Shown here one piece after another: positions 1 through 11,550 of a stretch of DNA of 64,000 bases; the first letter of the stretch is position 1; each line of letters starts with the position of its first letter. The stretch is from Astropecten irregularis (taxonomy: Eukaryota > Echinodermata > Asteroidea > Paxillosida > Astropectinidae). The notes beneath the pieces were generated by a model. It was not told the origin of the DNA and did no database searches. It saw only the letters and a list, made by a program, of their open reading frames with translations. Position numbers and translations under genes: made by a program. Location: positions 4,278,001 through 4,342,000 of the forward strand of contig OZ020244.1 in assembly GCA_963971285.1 (NCBI GenBank). Reading direction: 5' to 3'.

Positions 1-270
1 GAATTTGGCGTAAAGAAATTTCAAAATGTTTGAAAATTTCAAAATGTTTGAAATTTTCATTGCTCCACTTGCATCGAGCAGTCAGCGCGAAGTGTCCACT
101 AAGTGGCACCAAATGGTGCAAACAATCCGCCTATTGGAATCCACTTCAATGTAATGGCGCGCGCCAAGTTGAACCACTACGCGCCAATCACATAATCTTT
201 GGTGCGAACTGGCACCAACTGGCGCCAGCCCAGTGGACTCCTACCATAACCGGATAAAAATCCCAGCACT
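1..270. repeat. Decayed arm of AGTGCTGGG-type MITE
   Basis: The block ends in ACCGGATAAAAATCCCAGCA, which matches the terminus of the elements at 40045-41555 and 56697-57118. The rest is GC-rich, degenerate and possibly cut by the window edge. No gene is visible from here to about 508. Confidence 0.35.
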
Positions 271-508
271 TCTGGCCGGGCCATGTGTGCAGTGAGCTCA
301 GCGTAAACAATTGGATTGTCATTGAAAAATGTTGCCATTGCATTTGCTAATGAAACAGTAAAAGTGAATGTAAAGAGTTTATTACTTTATAAAGCAATGA
401 AATAAACTTAACTGACCTGTAAATGGCTTGCTGCATGTGTGTGTCTTATACATGGTGTGTCTTTATGTCAAGTGGTTCCGTCCCAGAAACAGGTCATTTA
501 CGAAACAG

Positions 509-695
509 AGGCTCAGGCTCCATCTCCATTTCGTGAATCCATTCTGAAATAACTGGTATCAAAATACATGTAGTGGCTGTTGGCTGCAGTTCGGAAGTAG
601 ATTCTCTGGTTTGAAAAGGAAAACAGATTTTCAGCTTCAATGAAAAACCACAACCTATTTTCAGCATGTGGATGTCAGAGCTGGAGCCTGAGCCT
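509..695. mobile_element. GGCTC-arm MITE, copy 1
   Basis: The left arm is GGCTCAGGCTCC and the right arm is GGAGCCTGAGCC. The interior (AGTAGATTCTCTGGTTT, then TTTTCAGCAT) is shared with copies at 1941-2154 and 9726-9870. The arms are themselves short GGCTCN/NGAGCC repeats, which matters for the hexamer array at 9868. Confidence 0.7.
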
Positions 696-700
696 ATAAA

Positions 701-817
701 GGCCTGTTTGTTTAACGCACAGGAGCCCAGATTTAGGGATCCACCTACATGCAGGGTGCGCTAAAATGGGATCTGGATCCGCAATTTTCGTGATACTGTG
801 CATTAAACAAACAGGCC
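701..817. mobile_element. Tourist-like foldback MITE (GGCCTGTTTG), copy 1
   Basis: The terminal inverted repeats are GGCCTGTTTGTTTAACGCAC and a matching TTAAACAAACAGGCC. TAA occurs on both sides if the first A is counted in the element. Further copies lie at 23303-23428 and 50429-50552. The terminus and 3-bp flank resemble PIF/Harbinger (Tourist) elements; that classification is inference. Confidence 0.7.
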
Positions 818-822
818 CTAAA

Positions 823-1314
823 GGCCTTTTCACACAACGCCCAAAAAACTCTCAACCATTGAGAAATTCTCTCACGGTTGCGAAATCTTACAAAAGTGTC
901 ATCGTGTGAAAGGACACCAATGCTTGAGAGTGACCGACGTCCCTGGTGAATCCTGGAGAGATTTTGACTGAGGTCCAGACCTACGACAACATTTCTCAAG
1001 GGTCCCTTGCGAAGTGCTTTGCAATGCGCATGCGTGTGTTTTCTATGTTTTTCATGGCCTTTGCAGACCGCGCGCACTCCTGCACGCTTCACGCGCAACC
1101 TCAGCGTCGTGATGGTACTAGTGCCGTTTTACATACATAAATGCATAGTTTATCGATTACCCGCATTTCGTCACAAGGGAGGCTTGCGAAATGTTACACT
1201 GTGCCGTGTGAAAGAATGCAAAAGCGGCCAGCGTAAAACCGTTTTGTAAGATTTCACAACCATGAGAAAATGTCTCAATGGTTGAGAGTTTTTTTGGCGT
1301 TGTGTGAAAAGGGC
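823..1314. mobile_element. Foldback MITE GGCCTTTTCACAC, copy 1
   Basis: The left end GGCCTTTTCACACAACGCC and the right end GGCGTTGTGTGAAAAGGGC are inverted. The complementarity continues through ACTCTCAACCATTGAGA. The element abuts the preceding MITE with only about five bases between them. A shortened copy lies at 27527-27775. Confidence 0.75.
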
Positions 1315-1526
1315 TTAAGCCTCCGTTTCGTAAACACCCACAGAAAGGATAAGAGACTACGTGTACTGTTATTGAACAGCGCCATCTAGTGTCCAACTGA
1401 GTGGTTGCACATCTCTGTTGCCTGATTGAACATACAGTCGTTTGGGAACAAAATGTCTTTGATATCCTAATAAATTACTGATGTACATGGTCAACCACTC
1501 TTTCAAATTTCCCACATTGAAGCAGC

Positions 1527-1908
1527 TTAAAGGATTTGCAAGGCCTCCAAATTTTTTATTGAATTTGAGACAGAAAATTTACTCAGCAGTTCATAACAGT
1601 GCAAACAGTCACCATGGGAAATCTTGGTTCATCAGATGCTGGGTTTTTCAAGGAAATCAAGATTTAGTGTCTTTTAAAAAGATCGTTCGTCTGAACGATT
1701 TAGTAGTATTTCGAAAGTGTGGTGTAACCATGAAGGATTCGGAGGGGGCAAGATTATCTTGGCCGTATATGTCTGCTATCCAGATGAACAAAGCGTAAAA
1801 AGGTACATGAATCAATGTCTGTAAGGAAGTTTAAGACCTTCACTTGTGTTTAAATACCAAATTCAGCCAAAACGCAGATCTTTGCAAATCCTATATGCTC
1901 CCTTTAAA
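1527..1908. mobile_element. MITE TTAAAGGATTTGCAA, copy 1
   Basis: The ends are TTAAAGGATTTGCAAGG and TTTGCAAATCC...CCCTTTAA. The centre holds the palindrome GATCGTTCGTCTGAACGAT. A second, well-aligned copy is at 57540-57945. The 105-codon open frame inside it is not conserved in the second copy and is not a gene. Confidence 0.7.
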
Positions 1909-1940
1909 TGCAGTAAATGTAAGCCCTGGGCCTTTCTCAA

Positions 1941-2154
1941 GCTCGGCTCTGGCTAAGGCTCCGGCTCCTTTTTGTGAATCCATTCTAAAATAACAGGTTT
2001 CAAAATAGAGGTTTTTGGCTGCGGTTTGGAAGTAGATTCTCTGGTTTTGAAAAGGAAAAACAGAGCTTCAGTTTCAATGAAAAACCACAAGTCAATTAAT
2101 ATTTTCAGCATATGGATGACAGAGCTGGAGCCTGAGCCTGAGCCTGAGCCTGAG
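1941..2154. mobile_element. GGCTC-arm MITE, copy 2
   Basis: Left arm GCTCGGCTCTGGCTAAGGCT. The right arm has run to four GAGCCT hexamers, an intermediate between the two-unit arm of copy 1 and the roughly 196-unit array of copy 3. Confidence 0.7.
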
Positions 2155-2287
2155 TTTCGTAAACCTCCTTAGCATTTTTACCAGAAAATATACTGGAAAC
2201 TTACAAAGCACAAAAACATTTCAAAACAGAAGGACAAAAAGTCAAAACTACGTACGATACTGTGGTGCTATTTAATGAAAATGATCA

Positions 2288-2415
2288 TAATTTGGGAGGC
2301 TAATCATCCTTACTCGCAGCAGGGTGCTGAATTGCGAAGGATGCGGCTAAAATGTGATCGAGTTGCCAGCATTCATGGGCGCCATTGGCTGCCAGCCACA
2401 TCAACCCATATGACC
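2288..2415. repeat. Dispersed repeat GGGAGGCTAATCATCC, copy 1
   Basis: It shares GGGAGGCTAATCATCC, TGATCGAGTTG and GGCTGCCAGCCACATCAACC with 45178-45310. It is probably the head of a composite SINE, whose tRNA-like part is seen only at the second copy. Confidence 0.55.
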
Positions 2416-2935
2416 ACATTATAGGTAAACTCCACACAAAAATATTTCAAATATACACAAGTTTTACAAATACTATATAACATTTATATACAGAAAACAG
2501 ATCTTTACATCAAGGCTACAATACTTGGTGCATTAGGCCAAGAAAAAAAAAAACATGTTTAGCGTCCTGCGTTGTTTGAAAAAAGGAAGGAGGAGGCCCT
2601 TTTTTCCTTCCCCCCCCCAAAAAAAAAATGGCCGACTGACCCATTTATCCAAAACATGGCTAGGACCCACAGGCCAAGAAAAAACTAAAAATTCAAGTTT
2701 TTAGACCTTTTTGAAAACAAATCATGAAATGTACACTTTTGTCCAGGTTTTATACCAAAAAAAGCAGGCGGCCGTCAAAAAGGAAGCAGGCAGCAACGCC
2801 AAACATGTTTTTTTTCTTACTTGGCCTTAGTAGTATCACCAACCAAATCAAGGAATGCAATATGTCATGTACAAAAAAAACATGCAAAATTAAATTTTGT
2901 TTTTAGAGAAGAATAAATGCGAATGTTTTATTGGA
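2416..2935. other. No gene seen; A- and C-tract rich
   Basis: The stretch holds poly-A and poly-C tracts (2548-2630) and short A-rich pieces. A 60-codon open frame starting at 2724 has no recognisable motif or splice context. Confidence 0.5.
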
Positions 2936-2939
2936 AATG

Positions 2940-3107
2940 TACTTGAATAACCCTAAACCCAACTGCATACCACAGTTTACCACACATTTTTATTTTTCTT
3001 AAATGCTAAGTGTGGTATCCTGAATACCACCATACACCACAGTGTGGTTTGTGTAGTAATACATTGTTAATGATCCAGTTCCCCTGTGGAGACTGTGGTA
3101 AGCGTAG
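2940..3107 (-). repeat. CCACAC/CCCTAA repeat unit, left part
   Basis: This is a degenerate unit of the family tandemly repeated at 29585-30115 (ACCACAC, CTGTGGAGACTGTGGTA), in reverse orientation. It is split from its continuation (3626-3760, ending GAGGGTTAGGGTTA) by the MITE at 3108-3619. Confidence 0.55.
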
Positions 3108-3619
3108 TCATAGATACATATAAAAACTAGATGACGCACCCGTGAACAAGCCAATGGGAGCTATATCCGTCATGCAGGACGCGACCATATTTTGGAGGGG
3201 AAAAATGAACCTAAACATTCAAGCGCTTATTAGAACGACCAGCCAAGCCGTGGGTACGTGGTGCCGGCATTTACGCGTTACGTGATGCACCAGAAACATG
3301 ATGGAACGCCGTAGCTATAATCGGTGGCTTAGATTCGGTAATTCCATTTTAATTTGCCAATTTCATCATTTTATTTGCCATGTTGTCATTCCATTAGCCA
3401 ATTCCATCATTCAGTTTGTCATTCTGTCATTCTGTTCGCAAATTTCATCATTCAATTTGGCAAAATGAATGATGGAATTACCAAAGCAAACAATCTAAAG
3501 AAGATAGCTACGGCGTTCCATAAAAACGGATTTGAAACACCCTTTACAAATGGGCCAGTGAAAAACGCGTCAACAAGCAGCCAATGCGTCATCTAGTTTT
3601 GTTTTTTATATATCTATGA
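3108..3619. mobile_element. Foldback MITE with AGCGTAG target duplication
   Basis: The ends TCATAGATACATATAAAAAC and the inverted TTTTTTATATATCTATGA continue into GATGACGCA/TGCGTCATC. AGCGTAG lies at 3101-3107 and again at 3619-3625, so the target duplication is 6 to 7 bp. The element interrupts a CCACAC-family repeat. Confidence 0.7.
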
Positions 3620-3625
3620 GCGTAG

Positions 3626-3760
3626 TATCCTGAATACCACAATACACCACAGTACGGTTTGTGTGGCAGTGCATGGTTTATGATAGTTTATGGTAGTGTG
3701 TGGTAAGCAGGTCTTGTCTTGTGTGGTCAGTGCAGAGGGTTAGGGTTATGAGCCTGAATT
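3626..3760 (-). repeat. CCACAC/CCCTAA repeat unit, right part
   Basis: It continues the family interrupted at 3107. It contains GTGTGGTAAGCAGGTCTTGT and ends with GAGGGTTAGGGTTA, the complement of the telomere-like CCCTAACCC motif seen in the 29.6-30.1 kb array. Confidence 0.55.
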
Positions 3761-3769
3761 ATCCGATCT

Positions 3770-4185
3770 GAGTTAATATCTAGAAAACATTTTTTTTTTA
3801 CAACGTTCTCAAAAGTAAAAGATTTGTACATTTGCTTTCAATAACCTCAATAACCCAAATAAATTTGTACAGAATTATCAAGATATTCTAATGCACTTAG
3901 CTCAAATTATATGGATTTTATAATCCTCAATATATAATGTTTTATTTCGGACATCTAATTTACACTAACCTTACATAACCAGTAAATCTCTACTGATGTA
4001 CATGTACATGTACAGTGTATTTACAACGTAACTTACACAACTATTTCACAGCAGATAATCTTCGCAAAAACGTGCTTGAAAATAACAACACTAAAACCAT
4101 TTGATTTTTTAAAACAAATTTAACTTTACAGTGACTGGTGGTTTGAAATCCCCTGATTTGCTGGAAGTTTTTTTTTTTTAGAAAT
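3770..4185. other. AT-rich, no gene or repeat recognised
   Basis: The stretch is A/T-rich with short TACATGTACATGTACA palindromes near 4000. No open frame with a recognisable family was seen. Confidence 0.45.
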
Positions 4186-4384
4186 ACAAAGTCAAAAAGA
4201 AGTTGACCGGGATTGGTGATGTTTTTCAAAAACAAACAAATGACACTCAAAAGTTCAGTAAAGCATAACAAGCATTCTCTCCTGCTTATTAGAAACAAAG
4301 AATCAAACAAATTGATCATTCCTAAGATAGAATTTTGTCTATTTGAATGAAGGTACTCATTTTGCAAGCTGTCCATAGAATGTA
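4186..4384 (+). repeat. Left half of an inverted duplication
   Basis: The segment from AAAAAGAAGTTGACCGGGAT to the CTCTCCTGCTTATTAG region reappears inverted at 5096-5216 (CTAATAAGCAGGAGAGAG... to CAACTTCTTTTTGAC). The two arms enclose the foldback MITE at 4385 and the degenerate tandem at 4757. Confidence 0.6.
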
Positions 4385-4742
4385 AAAGGTAGTATCATAC
4401 TTTGGCAAGAGACCAAAACAGAAATATTCATAGATTTACGTATAACTTACAGGGTATGAAGATGATGCTATGTAGAAACCTACTGTTAAAATGTTTCCGC
4501 CTGAAATGGTGTATTTATCCATAAATTAGTAAAACAACGACCGAAAATCTTTATATTTTAAAAGATCAAAAATAAAAGAGAAAAGACTTAAGAAATACTG
4601 TGGCTGTTTTTCACTGTTTTCTCAAAAAGTTGGCAATGTATGGGACTGAAATTTTCACAGATGACTGTTACTGTATCTGTCTTGGTATTTTTGCCCATGA
4701 ATCTGTACTTCTTTGATAAAAACCAAAGTATGATACTACCTA
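4385..4742. mobile_element. AAAGGTA foldback MITE, subfamily B
   Basis: This is a full-length copy. It runs from AAAGGTAGTATCATACTTTG to the inverted CAAAGTATGATACTACC. A central TTTTAAAAGATCAAAAATAA block and the motif TTCACAGATGACTGTTACTG are family hallmarks. Confidence 0.8.
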
Positions 4743-4756
4743 GGGGCATTTTACTG

Positions 4757-5040
4757 AGTACCATCCTGAATCCTCCACAATCCTCCAATGGTCACACTTT
4801 AAAAACTGCGTTCATCCTGAATCCTCCACAGTCCTCCAGTGATCTCACTTATACTCAAAATGAGAGGTACCTGAATCCTGAATCCTTCAGAATCCTTCAG
4901 TGGCCCTACCTCAAAAAATGCGTTTATCCCAAATCCTTGCCACTCCTCCAGTGGTCCTTACTTGAAAATGACATTATATCCTGAATCCTCCGAAATCCTC
5001 CAAATTTACCATAGGATTTTTGAGGATTGAGGAGGGTTAG
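4757..5040 (+). repeat. Degenerate tandem of CCTGAATCCTCC
   Basis: Some five imperfect units of about 55 bp each contain ATCCTGAATCCTCCACA and CTCCAGTGGTC. The run ends in GAGGAGGGTTAGGGTTA, again the telomere-like GGGTTA motif. Confidence 0.6.
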
Positions 5041-5095
5041 GGTTAATGCTTGACTGAATCTAAACTTCTGAGTACGTAGCAATGGGTAGTTAAGT

Positions 5096-5216
5096 ATTCC
5101 ATGGACAGCTTTTTCTAATAAGCAGGAGAGAGTGCTTGTTAAATATAAGCTTTACTGAACTTTTGAATGTCATTTGTTTGTTTTGAAAAACATCCGATCA
5201 ACTTCTTTTTGACTCG
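5096..5216 (-). repeat. Right half of the inverted duplication
   Basis: Reverse complement of part of 4186-4384. The match runs from ATGGACAGCTTTTTCTAATA to TCAACTTCTTTTTGACTC with a few substitutions and small indels. Confidence 0.6.
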
Positions 5217-5399
5217 CCAATTATTAGATGCATACGACACATTTATGTATCTACAATCCACAATGAGGATGGCTGAATGTTGGTTTCAATGTGTTACTGT
5301 GCCATCATTTTCAAAACAAAATATAACACAAAAGTGACAACAAAATGGCAAAAACATTTCAGGGCTTTTCACATTAAATGTACAGTACCTTTTAAATGT

Positions 5400-5655
5400 G
5401 TGAAAATTTAAGTCAATGAAAAGTGAACAACAAAAAAGTTACTGGAGCGGGATTCGAACAAGCGACCTCCAGAATACTGTACTGGTGCAGCAACTGAGCT
5501 ATCCAGCCCTATGTTGGTGGTGTCCCTAATAGTCAATTATCTTTGTTCGTTTGGCAGTCAGAAGCAATGAAACCATGCACATACCGCTATATCCCAAGGA
5601 TCGTTTATGATATGTGCAGCATTGGCAATGCTGCAACCAGAGAAACACAGGTCCA
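5400..5655 (-). mobile_element. tRNA-derived SINE, reverse orientation
   Basis: The tRNA-like head (about 5445-5506) shows a reversed B box, GGGATTCGAAC, and a reversed A box, CAACTGAGCTATCCAGC. The TTGTTCGTTTGGCAGTCAGAAGC tract follows, as in the copies at 16350, 20480, 62788 and 63111. It is a SINE and not a functional tRNA: the acceptor stem does not pair. Confidence 0.75.
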
Positions 5656-6731
5656 CCCTGTGTCAACTCTTAAAAATTTCAACACGGGTTATCATACTCC
5701 GCGTTACAACACAAATGTGCTTGAAGACGTTCAAACTATCACTCTCAATACATGTTGACATTTTCAATAGGATTAACGTAATTTCAGAACGGGTTGAGTG
5801 CTTTACAAGGACTTTTACACGGGTCAGATCCATGTAAAACCCCAAGATTTTTGACAGTTTTCTTTAAGAATTAACTACTGCATAAGAACTATGATGAACT
5901 TCAATCTCAGCTGTGTAAAACTGGGGTAGCATATCTGAAGAGTGAGTTTTAAGGGGTCTTTTGATACACTTTGAAGTTGCAGCGGCAGCCATTTTTTACC
6001 TCTGTTGGGTACCAATTCAGTCCCGTATTATAAGGTTTGTGCACAGTCAAAGCGTTGTCCGTCAGTGGAAATATTTCCAAATCAAATACTTCTTATGCTT
6101 TCAGTAAGAAGGCATTTATGTGTGATAGTCTGAGTACCACCACTTCTACTCTGTGTCACTACGTACGAACTCTGATACATGCACGCAAATTATATGCAAT
6201 GCAGCAATCAGCCAATCAGATCTGTTTTGAGAACAATCCACCTGGATCGTGACGGAGGCCGAGGATGTTGATTGGTCAAAACCTAGAGGTCAGTGCTGGG
6301 TTGGCTTGCATATTAATCAGGAAATCTACACGCATGTGATAGACGCTCGCTCGCTGTACGTCTATCACATAGATTATATGTGATGGCGCTATACATAAGA
6401 AAATATAATAGAAAGAAGATGCAGTTGCAGTTGGGCACAAGAGGGCGCTACTTAAGAACACCATACAACCTACAAATACCAAGTGCAATACAGAACAACA
6501 AATTTCCCAACCAATTATTGTGTAGATCCGTATCCGTAAATGCTCATCATTATAACAGCGATCCACAATAAGTATGCTTATGATTTTAAAGCAACAGCAG
6601 TAGCAGTACTCAAAATCAGCCAAAAAACAACAAAGAATTTGAGTATTTTTCAACAATTTGTAAATGCAATATACACCATGTTTCAGGGATTTGCTAATTT
6701 TCAAAGAAATATCAAGATATTGAAAATTAAT
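5656..6731. other. No gene seen; one short hairpin
   Basis: The open frames here (up to 142 codons on the minus strand at 6276-6704) lack recognisable motifs and splice context. A hairpin ATGTGATAGACG/CGTCTATCACAT lies at 6334-6370. Confidence 0.4.
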
Positions 6732-7245
6732 GGGGATTGTGGGTTGACGGGTCCTAAAACTATAAAGAAAAGGAAACTACATTTTGAAAAGTAACTTACC
6801 TACATATACTTTGTTGGTCTCCTCCTCTATATTACCAAGGTTAAATTTTTGGAAAGATGGCAGGGCTTTGATTTTTGAGGGAAATCATGGGGTAAAAACG
6901 GTAACCAAGATTGTAACATTTCACCGCCGCACGGACGGCCGCAGACGAGAATAGTCTGGTTTCCACTCTGACACTTTGAGGACTCTTGATCTGTTGGGTC
7001 TCCGCACTAGACTAACCAGACCAGACAAAATGGCCTCACGCGATCAGACGGTCTGTTTTAAAGTTTACAAGAAGCGCGTAAGAAAATTGAATTTTAACCC
7101 TGAAATGTTTAACAAATTTCTTCAATCTAGGCTTTTAAGGACCCAGGAACATTTGCTGAAAGTCAAAAGTATCATTTTTGAGGAGAAGAAGTTAGTTCAG
7201 AGCCAAAAAAATCAATGTGTTTTGGGATCCCGTCAACCCATAATC
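6732..7245. mobile_element. Foldback element GATTGTGGGTTGACGGG
   Basis: Short inverted ends GATTGTGGGTTGACGGG (left) and CCCGTCAACCCATAATC (right) bound the block. An interior segment (GGCAGGGCTTTGATTT, GAGGGAAAT) recurs at 24760-24870. The 116-codon frame starting at 6976 inside it is unrecognised. Confidence 0.5.
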
Positions 7246-7599
7246 ACCAAATTAATAGTCAATGTCTTTGAATACAGCTATTTCCCTGTACACATATCTT
7301 TCGCTTCAGCACTTTCAACAAAATGATGACAGCTACAACAATACAAATATAATAAATTAAGAATACGTACTTACATTACATTTACTGGGTGGTTTCAATT
7401 TTCCAGAGGTTTTGCAAAGTTACTGTTTGAAGAACATCCTTTTGGCTTTCAAGTTTTGAAGAGAGCAGATGCCCAAAGCCAAAACTACATGTAGAATCAA
7501 ATGCCTCTTGAAGTGGTCTGGTACCCTGATCACTTGCAAACAGCTACACACAAACTGATCTGAATCTGGACAGGTTGTCAGGGAGCCAGTCTAAGGGGC

Positions 7600-7850
7600 A
7601 ATTTGATGGGCAATTTGTTCTTCATGAAATTTCTAGATAAATTTTCCAATGAAAATGATAAGAAATTTCTAATTAAAAGGATTAAAAATTTTAATACAAT
7701 AATCAGAAACTGCTAATTAATTAGAAATTCCATATCACAACAATTAGAAATTACTTACCAAAATGATTAGAAATTCCTAATCAAAATGATTAGAAACTCT
7801 TAATTAAAACAATTAGAAATTCCCTTATTACAATGATTATGATCAACAGA
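7600..7850. repeat. AT-rich degenerate tandem AATTAGAAATT
   Basis: About eight imperfect units of 25 to 30 bp are built on AATTAGAAATTCCTAAT and CAAAATGATTAGAAA. Each is partly palindromic. No gene content. Confidence 0.6.
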
Positions 7851-7856
7851 AACTGT

Positions 7857-8166
7857 TAAAGGTAGTATAAAAACTTTGGTGGCATATCGAAACAGAAATC
7901 TTTGATATACCGGTACCTATAACGTACAGGGTATAAAGATGGTGATGGTAGAAACATACCGTGAAAATGTTCTGCCTGAAATGCTGTATTGAAAAAAAGG
8001 AAAACCAATTACCAAAAAGACCAATGATCTTTTAAAGATAAAAAATAATGGTGAAAAGATTTGGGACTGAAAATTTCACAGATGACTGTTACTGAATCTT
8101 CCTTGATATTTTTGCCCATGATTCTGTATTTCTTTGACAAAAAACAAAATATGATACTACCTCTAA
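7857..8166. mobile_element. AAAGGTA foldback MITE, subfamily B
   Basis: The ends are AAAGGTAGTATAAAAACTTT and ATATGATACTACCTCTAA. The copy is somewhat decayed and shorter than the 4385 copy. Confidence 0.7.
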
Positions 8167-8240
8167 CCCACTTTTTGAGAAAACAGTGACAAAAACGGCT
8201 ACAGTTTTTAAAAAATCTTTTCACCATTTCCTTTTAACTT

Positions 8241-8588
8241 TAAAGGTAGTATCATACTTTGGTAAGAAACCAAAACAGATTTCTGTATAACTTTCAAGGT
8301 ATGAAGATGGTGCTGGTAGAAATCTACTGTTAAAATGTTTCCATCTAAAATGGTGTATTTCTCCGGAAATTAGTAAAACGACAAAAAATCTTTTTGATCT
8401 TTTAAAAGATCAAAAATAAAAGAGAAAAGACTTAAGAAATACTGTGGCCATTTTTCACGAATTTCTCAAAAAGTGGGCACCCTATTTGACTGAAATTTTC
8501 ACAGATGACTGTTACTGCATCTGTCTTGATATTTTTGCCCAAATTTCTGTACTTCTTTGACAAAAACTAAAGTATGATACTACCTTTA
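8241..8588. mobile_element. AAAGGTA foldback MITE, subfamily B
   Basis: Complete copy, TAAAGGTAGTATCATACTTT to AAGTATGATACTACCTTTAA, with TTTTAAAAGATCAAAAATAA at the centre. It lies 75 bp after the previous copy and immediately before a half copy (8603-8765). Confidence 0.8.
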
Positions 8589-8602
8589 AAATATCAAAAT
8601 TG

Positions 8603-8765
8603 TTTTTGGTCATTGGTTGTACATGTACTTTCTTCTGAATAAATACAAATCAGGCATTTCAGGCAGAACAATGTTAAATGTTTCTACCACCACCATCTTT
8701 ATACCCTGTAAGTTATAGGTGAATCTGTGAAGATTTCTACTACCAAAGTATGATACTGCCTTTAA
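8603..8765. mobile_element. AAAGGTA MITE, half copy
   Basis: Only the right half is present: CATTTCAGGCAGAACAATG, the ATACCCTGTAAGTTATAGGT tract and the terminus AAGTATGATACTGCCTTTAA. Confidence 0.65.
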
Positions 8766-9039
8766 TATTGTGAAATGATGATTAGCAAAAGTGAACTGTG
8801 AAATAAAAAGGTGTAATGCCACAAACGATAAATACTTTCACTTTGATAAGTTATCGTCAGTGATCCGTGCGGCAGCTGATCCTATACGTCACTCACAGTG
8901 CAATAATGAGTCAAGTATCAGGCAGTAAGCTTGTACGTCATAACGGGCTGTTAATCATGGATGGAACTAGCACAGGCGTGCAGTGATATGTGTCACTAGT
9001 TACTCAGTATTAATAGCAATTCAAGTCACAAACTTCTGC

Positions 9040-9175
9040 AAACTGCTCATCAGCCAAAATGACCTGAAATATATCAAATGCTTGGAGTTAGGATGGCCTG
9101 ACGCATTTCGGTCCAAGCAGGAAAGATCCTGCTAGGATTGAAACGCATCAGGCCCTTCTAACCTAGATATATGCC
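9040..9175 (+). repeat. Single unit of the 60-bp satellite with its flank
   Basis: One unit (GAAAGATCCTGCTAGGATTG, AAACGCATCAGGCCCTTCTA) is preceded by the flank GCAAACTGCTCATCAGCCAA. That flank also precedes the array at 12745. It may be a remnant of the dispersed element from which the satellite arose. Confidence 0.6.
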
Positions 9176-9198
9176 AGGTGGTTGTATAATGCATACAT

Positions 9199-9545
9199 AA
9201 AGGTAGTATCATACTTTGGTAGCATACCAAAACAGAAATCTTCACAGATTTACCTATAACTTATACAGGGTATGAAGATGGTGATGATAGAAACCTACTG
9301 TTAACATTTTTCCACCTGAAATGCTGTATTTATCCAGAAATTAGTAAAACAAATCCCAAAAACAGTTTTGATCTCGGGGTAAGATCAAAACCATTCTTTA
9401 TGTTTTATAAGAAAAATTGAGTCGGGTTGTCGCTATTTTCTCGTGACTCAGATGTCCGATTGAGTTCAAATTTTCACAGGTTTATTATTTCATGTACATG
9501 CTGGATCAGACAAAGTGTGAGTGCTGTCCTGTGACCTTTACCAAT
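9199..9545. mobile_element. AAAGGTA MITE, chimera of subfamilies B and A
   Basis: The 5' end is of subfamily B (AAAGGTAGTATCATACTTTG). The 3' half is of subfamily A (TTTTGATCTCGGGGTAAGAT, GACTCAGATGTCCGATTGAG, CCTTTACCAATCATGTATTA). It looks like an exchange between subfamilies. Confidence 0.65.
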
Positions 9546-9562
9546 CATGTATTATTCCTATC

Positions 9563-9722
9563 AAAGGTACTATCATACTTTGTTGGCATATCTAAACAGA
9601 AATGTTGACAGATTTACTTACAGGGTATGAAGATGGTGATGGTAGAAACATAACGTTAACATTTTCCTGCCTAAAATGCTTATAAAATCCAGAACAGAGT
9701 ACAACCATAAACCAAAAATAGT
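9563..9722. mobile_element. AAAGGTA MITE, left-half copy
   Basis: It starts AAAGGTACTATCATACTTTG directly after the preceding chimera and stops near the GGCTC-arm MITE at 9726. Confidence 0.6.
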
Positions 9723-9725
9723 TTC

Positions 9726-11044
<1,319 letters not shown>

Positions 11045-11550
11045 TTCAAGAAAGGCCCAAAGACTACTTAACTGAGACACCAAACTGCCTCATTCACAGA
11101 ATATAAACACAAACATTTTGCAACATGTTGCAGACTTCCAACATACTGAAGCTCAGGGGATACATTCTGATCATAAAGACAACTCAGTTTCTTCAGTTTG
11201 TAACATCGGCGGTCGATTTCACCAAACTCAACATAACAATATTACTATACTTCATAAATATTCATGACCTAAAGCCGAATCCCAATTGGTCAATTCACCA
11301 TCACGTGCCAGTGGATATATTTGCTCATCACTAGCGAGTAGGCCGGGGTATCTCTGAAGGAACTGTTACACATGTAACATCTCACTGTGCATGGAACATC
11401 TCACTGCGCATCTATCCTAGTTTGCAGTGCGCATGTGTGAACTTTGCCCTCCATGAAGTTCACGAAAACAAACGTTTTGCTGCACTTCTCGACGAAATAG
11501 TGGACAATACAGATATTTGTATACCATCAATCATAGGACTTTGACACATG
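11045..11550. other. No gene seen
   Basis: Single-copy-looking sequence with no recognised coding motif or repeat. A 69-codon frame at 11125 has no splice context. Confidence 0.4.

Noticed and set aside
6276-6704. 142-codon minus-strand frame with hydrophobic stretches
   Set aside because: AT-rich sequence with no domain, splice or conservation evidence; hydrophobicity is expected from T-rich codons.
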